33,988 nt of DNA from Nitrososphaerales archaeon (GTDB lineage Archaea; Thermoproteota; Nitrososphaeria_A; Caldarchaeales; Wolframiiraptoraceae). A model generated the notes under the pieces. It was not told the DNA's origin. It ran no database searches and worked only from the letters and a program-made list of their open reading frames with translations. Where the stretch lies: positions 1-33,988 of the forward strand of contig JAGDWP010000077.1 in assembly GCA_023269855.1 (NCBI GenBank), read 5' to 3'. The translations under genes were made by a program, and so were the position numbers. How positions within the stretch are numbered: the first letter of the stretch is position 1; each line of letters opens with the position of its first letter. Of the stretch, positions 20,174 through 28,739 are shown in pieces.

Positions 20174-21928
20174 GTGAATAGACAGGCACAGAGTAATCTG
20201 TTGGTTGTAACGATTGTTGCAGCGATAATTATAGGCGTTGGATTGTTTATGTGGGGTCTCCTTTCGGGATATGCGGCAGTAAATAGAGTTAAAGCTATGG
20301 AAGAAGTTAATGCAGAGGTTCTTGTGCTCCGTTCACTAATAACAGCAGATTATGTTATTTATCCAGGAGAAGAAGCATATATTAGGAATATAGGTAAAGA
20401 ACCAGTCATCATATTTAGATTAATAACTTTACGTAATGGTCATATTGTTTGGGATTCTTTCCAAGAGTATGGAGTAAGGGAGATCTCTAGAATAGATGTA
20501 GGATATGTTGCTAGAATATCTTTTGATTGCCCAGGATGTAGTCAAGATGACTTGGTAGTCTTGCAAGTACACTATCTTCCAGTCCAGCTATATGATCCAT
20601 CCAATCCTGAATTGATCAATCCAACCTCCGATGTTATACTATTTAGAGTAGCCTCATTCAAGGCTGAAAAGCTTACAGTGGCGCCTGGTAGCATTTGTGA
20701 GATTCCTTCAAGATGGAATTGGATTTGGGCTGATTACGTTGAACCCGTCGAAGAATTAGGCAGAGTATCGAATAAGCTCAAGATTAAATTTTCAAGAGCA
20801 TCAACTGAAGAGAATGTACTATTACATGTTAGACTTTATGATCGTGAAGGAGATATAGCTGAAGGAGAGAAGATTGTTCCAAGCGTATCTAGTGGTGAAG
20901 AAACGATAGACCTGGCTGCGCAGTCTTCACTGGAATATCCTGTAGAAGTCAATCTAAATATAGAGAATGCTAATTGGACACTAATACAAAATCAGTGGAT
21001 ATTCAGGAATGATACGACGGCGACTGTTAACAAGATTATCCTTGTCTGGAGCCCATACACTTTTAGGTTGACAAGCGCTCTCGTTACAGTAAAATATAGA
21101 GATGATGGAGAATATCTAGTCGGCGTCAAAGCATACGATTGTAATGGAATGCTTATCGCAGAAGGTCAAACCATTGATAGGGGTGTCTCGCTAGGCGATT
21201 ATAGAGAACTAGAAATAGATTATGGATTAGATCTTGACAGGAATCCTTTAATGAGCGACGTTTACAGAATAGAAGCCTATGTAATCGATATCTCTCCTGT
21301 AAAGACTGTGACTCATACAGTAACAGAGACCGTGAGGACGACATCTACTTCTACTAGTACAATCATTGAAGTTAGACCTGAAACAACAGTAATGAATACG
21401 TGGACACTACACTCAACACAAACATTGACGAGTACATCTACTTCCTACATAACGTTAAGCACTACGGTGCCCTCAACAACTATGACAGTAACATTGACAA
21501 CAACCAAGACTAGAACGATAACATTATATACAGCTACGGTGTCTCTTACGACTACAAGAACTGCTGTAGGAACAGTTACCGTTACTAGAACTACTACGAG
21601 GACCACGACTTTAACTATTCCTCAATCAACTAGGACGGTTACGAGGACGGCTACTATTTTTGTTCCAACTACTGTAACGACGAGAACGGTCACTCAGACG
21701 ATGACTTCGTACAGCACTATATCCACAGTTACAGTAACTTCTACATCAACGGTTTCAACTATCATAACATATACAACCACGACAACGACAACCGTTAAAA
21801 CTCCAGTGTGTCCCTCAAGTTCATATAGTCAAGCATCAGAGAGAGTTCTGTACTATTTTGCCTCAATAGGTATAGTGGGGGCTCCAATATTATACGTTTT
21901 TAGGAGGAGGTGGAGAAATGAATCATAA
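20174..21928 (+). CDS. Pilin-like ectodomain protein with a long Thr-rich stalk and C-terminal TM
   Basis: GTG at 20174 follows an SD (ggagg 20161-20165). VNRQAQSNLLVVTIVAAIIIGVGLFMWG; CPGC; stalk VTHTVTETVRTTSTSTSTI...TTTTTTVKTP; C-terminal VLYYFASIGIVGAPILYVFRRRWRN. Confidence 0.7.
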   Translation: MNRQAQSNLLVVTIVAAIIIGVGLFMWGLLSGYAAVNRVKAMEEVNAEVLVLRSLITADYVIYPGEEAYIRNIGKEPVIIFRLITLRNGHIVWDSFQEYGVREISRIDVGYVARISFDCPGCSQDDLVVLQVHYLPVQLYDPSNPELINPTSDVILFRVASFKAEKLTVAPGSICEIPSRWNWIWADYVEPVEELGRVSNKLKIKFSRASTEENVLLHVRLYDREGDIAEGEKIVPSVSSGEETIDLAAQSSLEYPVEVNLNIENANWTLIQNQWIFRNDTTATVNKIILVWSPYTFRLTSALVTVKYRDDGEYLVGVKAYDCNGMLIAEGQTIDRGVSLGDYRELEIDYGLDLDRNPLMSDVYRIEAYVIDISPVKTVTHTVTETVRTTSTSTSTIIEVRPETTVMNTWTLHSTQTLTSTSTSYITLSTTVPSTTMTVTLTTTKTRTITLYTATVSLTTTRTAVGTVTVTRTTTRTTTLTIPQSTRTVTRTATIFVPTTVTTRTVTQTMTSYSTISTVTVTSTSTVSTIITYTTTTTTTVKTPVCPSSSYSQASERVLYYFASIGIVGAPILYVFRRRWRNES

Positions 21929-22532
21929 ACCTGAGAAATTGAGAACACTTTCTGTAGTAGTTCTTATTTTAATAACTTTAGTGTTTGGGCTAGTCAGTCT
22001 ACTTCCACTATCACAGTCTGGTAAGACTGAAACTGTTACCACTACTACCACTACGACAGTGACTGTTACAGAGACCGCAACCACCACGGTCACTTCACTT
22101 TCTGGAACAACTACAATTGATACTACGGAAACCGTGATAACGAGAACAACAACTACAGTGACTCGGACACTGACGACAACCAATACTGTAAAATCAGGTA
22201 CATCTACCACAACTCGGTGGACGACTCGACTTACAACGATAACTATATCTACAGTTAGATATGTGACAGCTACCACCACTACTTGGACGACTAGGACCAT
22301 AACACGATGGAGTACTCAGTGGACTACAACTACAAGAACTTATGGTACGACCACAATCTATACGACTACCACCCAAACAAGTATGCAGCCAGTAACAGCA
22401 ACCACGACAACATACATTTACACAACGGTGTCAGTAACTGCAACAAAGACTACTATAGTAACAACCTCCGTCACAACCTCCACTACGAAAACTATAACGT
22501 CCACTTCAACTGTATGCGAAGGAGGTGGATGA
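21918..22532 (+). CDS. Extremely threonine-rich low-complexity surface protein with N-terminal TM
   Basis: TM LSVVVLILITLVFGLVSLLPL followed by TETVTTTTTTTVTVTETATTTVT...TKTITSTSTVCEGGG. Confidence 0.65.
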   Translation: MNHKPEKLRTLSVVVLILITLVFGLVSLLPLSQSGKTETVTTTTTTTVTVTETATTTVTSLSGTTTIDTTETVITRTTTTVTRTLTTTNTVKSGTSTTTRWTTRLTTITISTVRYVTATTTTWTTRTITRWSTQWTTTTRTYGTTTIYTTTTQTSMQPVTATTTTYIYTTVSVTATKTTIVTTSVTTSTTKTITSTSTVCEGGG

Positions 22533-22533
22533 A

Positions 22534-23811
22534 ATGAAGAAAAGTAACGGTATCTCAGCTATTATCGGTACTGCAATAGCTTTAACAATAGTCTTCGCAA
22601 TAGTTATACCATTATTCCTCTACATGCAAAGTTTACAGAGCCTCTTCATGCAGGAAGCAAATAGGAGACTCCAATATGAATTAGAGAGACTGAATGAAAA
22701 ATTGGAAGTATATACTACTATATGTGGAGGTTGGGGTACATCTGAACTAGAAGTCTGCATAGTAATATTTAATCCTGGGATATTATCTGTAGCGGTACCA
22801 TCAATATACGGAGAGAGTTATAGATATGGATTGATAAAAGAAGATAAGAATCTCTTAATCATACCAGGTGAAAAAAGAATAGTAAAACTGGATAAGATAG
22901 CTTTCAACCCTAATGTTAACGATACTCTAAAAATTAAACTCATAACATTAAGAGGGAATAGCTTTGTCTCCAAGAATATTATAGGTCCAAGACAGCTACC
23001 ATATATTCTAGCAGCCGCCGTTAAAAATATGACGGTAGGATATAGGTACGAGGTTGAGGTAAGGATGGTGGGGGTATACGGATGCATTTCTGAAGAAGTT
23101 AACCAACAATGTGGAACAGAAGCTAAACATGAATTTATACCTCAAACCTTCACAGACAAAGATGGCATAGCTGTATTTATGGTAGCGCCTGGAAACTATA
23201 CAATAACCTTACGAGTTTACGATTTCTACAGTAATAATGAGATAATAACGTTTGAAACACCATATTTAGAGATACTTGACGATACGGTAGTCAGGCTTGA
23301 TGCAACTCACCAAGTGCCATCTTTGATCCCAATACCCGTCCGTGTCTCTCTTCCGCTTATAAGAAATACCGTGATCATCATGGATAATGATACAAGTCAA
23401 GTAGCGATACCCTACATAATCTCTCTAGGAAACCGGTCTGAACCACTTAGAAGTGTGAAAATAAGAATTACTATAACACTTGAAGGACTAAATACATATC
23501 AAGGACTCTTAGAGGAAGTGAGAATTTCTAGAATCATACCTTCTGAATCAATAGTAAAATATTTCACAATAGCAGTAGAAGATGATGCGGTCATTAATAA
23601 GCAGGTAGACCCAAGTAAGCTTGGAGGACGTATATTATATACAATCAGTATATTGGGGGCAAAAGGAGAATATACGGGAACTGAATATTCACTGCAAGAT
23701 TTTGAGAAACCACTAGAAGAAGGGAGCATAACCTTATGTAGACTGTATACACAACAAGATAGAAAGTCCTCTCCTCAGCCATACCAGCTTGTATGCGAAA
23801 CACCACAATAA
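22534..23811 (+). CDS. Pilin-like / N-terminally anchored extracellular protein
   Basis: MKKSNGISAIIGTAIALTIVFAIVIPLFLYMQSLQSLF archaeal pilin-like N-terminus; SD ggaggtg before ATG at 22534. Confidence 0.7.
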   Translation: MKKSNGISAIIGTAIALTIVFAIVIPLFLYMQSLQSLFMQEANRRLQYELERLNEKLEVYTTICGGWGTSELEVCIVIFNPGILSVAVPSIYGESYRYGLIKEDKNLLIIPGEKRIVKLDKIAFNPNVNDTLKIKLITLRGNSFVSKNIIGPRQLPYILAAAVKNMTVGYRYEVEVRMVGVYGCISEEVNQQCGTEAKHEFIPQTFTDKDGIAVFMVAPGNYTITLRVYDFYSNNEIITFETPYLEILDDTVVRLDATHQVPSLIPIPVRVSLPLIRNTVIIMDNDTSQVAIPYIISLGNRSEPLRSVKIRITITLEGLNTYQGLLEEVRISRIIPSESIVKYFTIAVEDDAVINKQVDPSKLGGRILYTISILGAKGEYTGTEYSLQDFEKPLEEGSITLCRLYTQQDRKSSPQPYQLVCETPQ

Positions 23812-24048
23812 AGATAATTTAATGAATACTTAAGCCTAGACTAAAAACAGGTCACTTTACAACAAAACACTTCAGGTCACTTACACTCTCAGGTCAAGAA
23901 CTTACCCTCTTGATAATAATGCAGAAGTAGGCTATTCTTCTAAAACTCAGACCAATTTCTTGTATAGTTCAGCCTTTCAAGATTACAGTACTATGGTCTG
24001 ACTACTGTGTAAGCCGTAAAATCTCTAGAGATTGTTGTCTCGCTGATT

Positions 24049-24480
24049 TTAAAAGTATCCATCTTTGACAGATACCTGATTTGTATTAAGCCGGCTCTCC
24101 ATATTCTCCGACTTGTAATATTCTAAGATAAGTTCAATAAACCCTATCTTTGCAAAGGGTATAGTTAAGCAGATAATGAAGTAATCTATGTATGGATAAA
24201 CTATTAGACATCTTTTATCATCTAGCTGGACTCGGATTTTCTGAGGGGGACTGAAATCTACTCCTCTCAATACTGAAGATACAATACTCACAATTGCTCC
24301 ACCTGCAGCCTCGACTTTATCACTATAATCTCTCTCATTACTTCTCATTGCCAAGATAGATAGATCCTTTGAAACAACTGCAACAACCTCCAACATACCT
24401 CTAGAAGCAGACATGATACTATCGGCAAGCCCGTCTAGATCTTGGGAGACTGCGTCAACCGTTTGAACTACTCTAACCAT
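24049..24480 (-). CDS. Roadblock/LC7-domain protein, paralogue of 14338..14706
   Basis: MVRVVQTVDAVSQDLDGLADSIMSASRGMLEVVAVVSKDLSILAMRS...KIRVQLDDKRCLIVYPYIDYFIICLTIPFAKIGFIELILEYY. The ORF track extends to 24627; ATG at 24480 gives a compact LC7 domain. Confidence 0.75.
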   Translation of the reverse strand: MVRVVQTVDAVSQDLDGLADSIMSASRGMLEVVAVVSKDLSILAMRSNERDYSDKVEAAGGAIVSIVSSVLRGVDFSPPQKIRVQLDDKRCLIVYPYIDYFIICLTIPFAKIGFIELILEYYKSENMESRLNTNQVSVKDGYF

Positions 24481-24908
24481 GCCAAAACACTCCTCAGACA
24501 CAAACATAAAAACTAAACCATACTCAAGAGAAAAATATAAACATAGAAAATACCTAGAAAAATACATAGAAAATAGGATCATTTGGAGAATATAGACAGA
24601 TACAAAACTATCTCTATGTTCAAGCAAACTCTAGACTAGGTTCGCTGAACTCATAGGATTCACTATTAAGAAGAAGATGTAGAGACTAATAAAAGCCCTA
24701 AGCCTCCCCCCAACATTCTTTTATCACAAGACTTGCAGAGCGTGCCGAAAAATAGATCGAACATACATCGAAATTATTTGTTCAATAAACAGATGACAAT
24801 CTGTTAACCTCTCAGTTAAAATCTAACATATAAACTCTGCAAACATTCTTGGACCACTCCACAATTTTTCAACACGCTCAAACTTACATAATCAATATAT
24901 AAAAGTCC

Positions 24909-25006
24909 CGCGGCGGGAGGGATTTGAACCCTCGAGGCCCGAAGGGGCCACAGGCTGACTAGCTTACTCTCCAGGCCTGCCCCTTACCTGGCTAGGGTAC
25001 CGCCGC
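24909..25006 (-). tRNA. tRNA-Ser(GGA) with a 12-nt intron at 37/38 (intron 24957..24968)
   Basis: Acceptor GCGGCGG/CCGCCGC, anticodon stem CAGGC/GCCTG, loop CT-GGA-G + intron AGTAAGCTAGTC + A, long variable arm GGCCCCTTCGGGCC, T-arm GAGGG-TTCAAAT-CCCTC. Confidence 0.93.
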
Positions 25007-25130
25007 TTAAGTCGCTCAATACAATGAATAATAATGCATTCTTTTAACTTTATTCTCTCTCAATAGCCTCCAGCTTAGGGGTTGATTGATTAAATTATGT
25101 AATGTTGTCTCTGTGAAGGATGTATATGTA

Positions 25131-26174
25131 TTAGATGCGTACATTGTCTGCAAGTTTCCTGAGTATTGGATGAACGTATTCTCCATCTTTTATTATGGTT
25201 TCTCCATCTATTGTTAGTGTAGGGTTTAAGCAGATACCATCAGTATGTGAGCTCGCCAACCCAAGCTTTCCCTTGAACGTTGATGATTGGCTTCCGATCC
25301 CCCATTCGACTACACCCCATACCCTCTCATCTTCTAAAATATTTCCTGTAAGCTTCGCGCCAGGATTACATCCATAAGATAAATGCGCTATACAATACAT
25401 TTTCTCATCATTAAAATTCTCCAACCACTTCTTAAAGATCTTAGCTTCTCTCCCACCAGCTATCTCTATTATCCTACCCTCCTCAACACTTAGTATAATC
25501 GGTTCTTTTAATAATCCCAGCTCGTGCGGAGGCCATATAGACCCATCGAAAACTATTCTACCATTTATTGATTCCTCGATTGGAGCCCAATCAACTTGAC
25601 CAAAGAGCATATACTCTCCTGGACCTGAAACTTCTCCTTCAACGAGGACTGGTCTCTCAGGATCATTCTCAAACTCTACCTCCATTCCAGCAGGTGATGT
25701 TATCTTCACTCTCCTACCCTTACTGGTGAGTTCTGCTAATTTTCTCTGAAACTCATATATTACTGGGATGTTTACTCGACCGATGGTTCTAACAATCATG
25801 TCAACATTCATTCCAACTAGACACATGTATCTAGTCTTCCCAACCCGCATAGCTTCTTCGTAGACGGTTGAATAAAGTAGCCAACTCTTATTAAACTCGA
25901 TCCAGACATCGGAATTCTTTACACATTCAGTTAATGGTTGAAGAGGGAGATAGGGATCTGCAGCTCGGCCTACAGCTGGCGGGGAAGGATAAAACATGAT
26001 TAATGGTTTTCCACCAACGATATATGTGGCCTCAGCGACAGCTTCAGCAACTCTCCAGTCACCAGCAGTATCAACAGTAATAACGACGTTCTCTCCCCTC
26101 CCAATCTTGAGAACATCTTTTACAAGCTTATATGCTGCAGACATCAACTCCATCGATAACATTTCTGAAAACAT
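25131..26174 (-). CDS. M29-type aminopeptidase / NicX-like metal-dependent hydrolase
   Basis: VLKIGRGENVVITVDTAGDWRVAEAVAEATYIVGGKPLIMFYPS; C-terminal HLSYGCNPGAKLTGNILEDERVWGVVEWGIG and SSHTDGICLNPTLTIDGE. Confidence 0.75.
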   Translation of the reverse strand: MFSEMLSMELMSAAYKLVKDVLKIGRGENVVITVDTAGDWRVAEAVAEATYIVGGKPLIMFYPSPPAVGRAADPYLPLQPLTECVKNSDVWIEFNKSWLLYSTVYEEAMRVGKTRYMCLVGMNVDMIVRTIGRVNIPVIYEFQRKLAELTSKGRRVKITSPAGMEVEFENDPERPVLVEGEVSGPGEYMLFGQVDWAPIEESINGRIVFDGSIWPPHELGLLKEPIILSVEEGRIIEIAGGREAKIFKKWLENFNDEKMYCIAHLSYGCNPGAKLTGNILEDERVWGVVEWGIGSQSSTFKGKLGLASSHTDGICLNPTLTIDGETIIKDGEYVHPILRKLADNVRI

Positions 26175-26180
26175 GACTCA

Positions 26181-26840
26181 TCACCACTTCCTCAGCTTCA
26201 AGGATATTAAGCTTTCAACCATTTTTAATGCAGCAGCAGCTGGATCTATTACAGGTCTCCCAATAGCTTCAGAAACTTCTCCAGCCAATCCTGCCAATCC
26301 AGTACATCCAAGGATAATTACATCTGATCCTTCTTTAACTGCTTTCATGGACTCATTTATTAATTCTCTTCTTGTAATGTCCCAGTTCTTCTCAAGGTCT
26401 ACTACATGGATCTTTATTCCCCTGATTGTAGAGATTCTTTCACTGTACCCAAGCTCACGGCATCTCTGGTTTATCAAATTTAACGCTTCACTCTCAATAC
26501 TAACTATGCCGATTTTTCCTCCAAAGACTGATGCAAATGCTAAAGAGGATTCCCCCGGACCTACGACAGGTTTATGGAGAGATTTCTTTAATTCATCTAC
26601 GCCTGGGTCTAGGAAACAGTTAACGATTAATCCATCGTAACCTCTATGAGATTCTAAGGCTTTCTCTACTACTAGAGGCTTAACTATCTCATAGTCATTG
26701 ATTGTTTCAACGCTTGGGGGGCCACTGGCTAAGCTGACTACTTCAACTTCCGTGTCTGGGGAAGCAATACTCTTAAAGAATCTCCTATCACTCTCATCCC
26801 ACTTAGTATGTCCAACCGGGTTTATTACAAGTATCTTCAA
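26181..26840 (-). CDS. Asp/Glu (hydantoin) racemase family protein
   Basis: KILVINPVGHTKWDESDRRFFKSIASPDTEVEVV...VNCFLDPGVDELK...ILGCTGLAGLAGEV; both Cys positions retained. Confidence 0.85.
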   Translation of the reverse strand: MKILVINPVGHTKWDESDRRFFKSIASPDTEVEVVSLASGPPSVETINDYEIVKPLVVEKALESHRGYDGLIVNCFLDPGVDELKKSLHKPVVGPGESSLAFASVFGGKIGIVSIESEALNLINQRCRELGYSERISTIRGIKIHVVDLEKNWDITRRELINESMKAVKEGSDVIILGCTGLAGLAGEVSEAIGRPVIDPAAAALKMVESLISLKLRKW

Positions 26841-27937
26841 ATTATCCTCTCCACAAGTTCCTCAACTGGGATATAATCAATATCGAACCCGAACTTTCTA
26901 GGGCTGAAGAATTTTAAACCATTCTTTGTTCTCCATACTTCGGCTGCTTTAGCAACGACGACGTTTACTTTCATACCCTCTCTTAAAACAGTGTTAGTTA
27001 TTCCTTCACCTTCATCATTCAAGAAGATTATGAGGTCAGGGGCCATTGTAGCAGGTTCACCGTTTATCCAAGCCATTAAATGCTCATTCATTATCCATGT
27101 CTTAAGCTGTTTACCACTCCACCTACCTATACCCTCAACGACTGCTTCTCCTCTTAGAAATCCTTTCTCATCCCTATACCGATAAGATTTAACGTATCCT
27201 TCAAATATTTTCCATCCATCCAATATTTTCACAACTTCTTCGACAGGGTTGAGACCTCTATTTTTAGCAATCCTAACTGCTTCTCCAACCTTTAGACATA
27301 AAGTCAGAGTGTCTTTAATGACGACTTTCTCTGCATCATTTATCCTTAAAGGTGTATCTACTACTGCTACAAACCTACCTGATAAGACTGACAAGTATCT
27401 CGCAATAGCTTCATAATCATCTATATCACTATACTCGTATACTACGACTTTGTTCCCAGTCTCTGAAACGATTACTGAAGGGTACATTGGGACGCCAAAT
27501 ATATGAACAGTGCATTGATGAAGTTCAGGAGCGGCTCTCCCAAGAAGGTCTCCGTCAATGACTGGTAACCCCATGTATCCACCCATGTAGAGAGCTAGTG
27601 AAGCATTAAACCCGCCTAGCTCAGAAGCTAATACAGCAGAAATCTTAACACCTAGTATACGCTCCATCTCTTCGAAAGCTACCTTGATAGGTTCATTAAT
27701 CTTAACATGCTTCTTTGTCTTAGCTTCAGGAGCTATAGTCCCAACATAGTATGGAACAACAATAACTGAATCTCTATCAACTTCGGATAAGCTTACAAGC
27801 TTAACACTGCCACCTTTCGATAATATCTCCAAAATCAATCTTAACCCTTCTTCAGGGTCTCCGCCTCCACCTGTTCCAAGAATAGTGGCCCCTCTAACAA
27901 AATCCTCCGCACGCTTGACATCTTTAATCTCAAACAT
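26837..27937 (-). CDS. DUF917 family protein
   Basis: AEDFVRGATILGTGGGGDPEEGLRLILE...SELGGFNASLALYMGGYMGLPVIDGDLLGRAAPELHQCT, DUF917-like; ATG/TGA-type overlap with racemase. Confidence 0.85.
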   Translation of the reverse strand: MFEIKDVKRAEDFVRGATILGTGGGGDPEEGLRLILEILSKGGSVKLVSLSEVDRDSVIVVPYYVGTIAPEAKTKKHVKINEPIKVAFEEMERILGVKISAVLASELGGFNASLALYMGGYMGLPVIDGDLLGRAAPELHQCTVHIFGVPMYPSVIVSETGNKVVVYEYSDIDDYEAIARYLSVLSGRFVAVVDTPLRINDAEKVVIKDTLTLCLKVGEAVRIAKNRGLNPVEEVVKILDGWKIFEGYVKSYRYRDEKGFLRGEAVVEGIGRWSGKQLKTWIMNEHLMAWINGEPATMAPDLIIFLNDEGEGITNTVLREGMKVNVVVAKAAEVWRTKNGLKFFSPRKFGFDIDYIPVEELVERII

Positions 27938-28007
27938 ATCTTACACCTTCAAATCATGATGTGAGACCCTTTAAATAAAGGTTATCCATCTCTCTTAACG
28001 AGTTACA

Positions 28008-28700
28008 TTGGTTCACATATTCGTCTTAAACCCTGTATCGACAAGTATATGGAACGAGCTGACTGAAAAGACCCTTAGAAGAATAGCTTGTCCCAGTACA
28101 AGATTTACAGTTGAAAATCTAGAGAAAGGTCCCAAATCTATTGAATCTGAACTAGATGTTGTCTCAGCGTCACCATATGTAGTTGAGAAGATTGCTGAAG
28201 CTCAGGAGAAAGGATACAACGTAGCAGTGATTAATTGTTTCGATGACCCCGGTCTAGAAGCAGCTAGAGAGAAAGCATCCATGCTTGTTCTAGGAGTAGG
28301 TGAGACATCAATTATCTCAGCTCTACATCTCGGATACAAATTCGCAATAATATCTACTGGAGAAAAATCTAAAGCTTCATATGATCTTAAAGCCTTGAAA
28401 CTAGGCGTAAGAAGTAGGCTAGCTTATACATCCGGCATCTCTACAAAGGTTCTTGATTTGAGAAAAGATGAAGAGAAGACTAAGCAACTACTTTTAGAAG
28501 AAGCTGTGAAGGCAGTTGAAGAATTCCATGCAGAAGTAATAGTGCTTGGATGTAGTGGGATGATCGGTCTAGCTGAATGGTTGTCAGAGAAAATCAACGT
28601 CCCAGTAATAGATCCAACGATAACAACTTTCAAGATAGCTGAAGCTCTCGCATCAATAGGGATCAAGCATAGCAAGAAATATCTGTATAGAGTTGATTGA
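28008..28700 (+). CDS. Asp/Glu (hydantoin) racemase family protein, paralogue of 26181..26840
   Basis: VHIFVLNPVSTSIWNELTEKTLRRIACPSTRFTVENL...INCFDDPGLEAAREK...VLGCSGMIGLAEWL. TTG start. Confidence 0.85.
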   Translation: MVHIFVLNPVSTSIWNELTEKTLRRIACPSTRFTVENLEKGPKSIESELDVVSASPYVVEKIAEAQEKGYNVAVINCFDDPGLEAAREKASMLVLGVGETSIISALHLGYKFAIISTGEKSKASYDLKALKLGVRSRLAYTSGISTKVLDLRKDEEKTKQLLLEEAVKAVEEFHAEVIVLGCSGMIGLAEWLSEKINVPVIDPTITTFKIAEALASIGIKHSKKYLYRVD

Positions 28701-28739
28701 TAGGGCAAACTTAATAAAAGTGTGGAAAACACTAAATAG

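Noticed and set aside
21923-22376. Minus-strand ORFs 21923..22300 (Val-rich) and 22194..22376 (Ser/Cys-rich)
   Set aside because: Direct antisense/complementary artefacts of the Thr-codon repeats (ACN/GTN).
22307-22537. Plus ORF 22307..22537 (Tyr/Asn/His-rich)
   Set aside because: Alternate frame of the Thr-repeat region.
23848-23895. Three short CAGGTCA(C) repeats in the convergent intergenic region (23848, 23873, 23890)
   Set aside because: Too short and irregularly spaced to support a CRISPR or a defined regulatory array.
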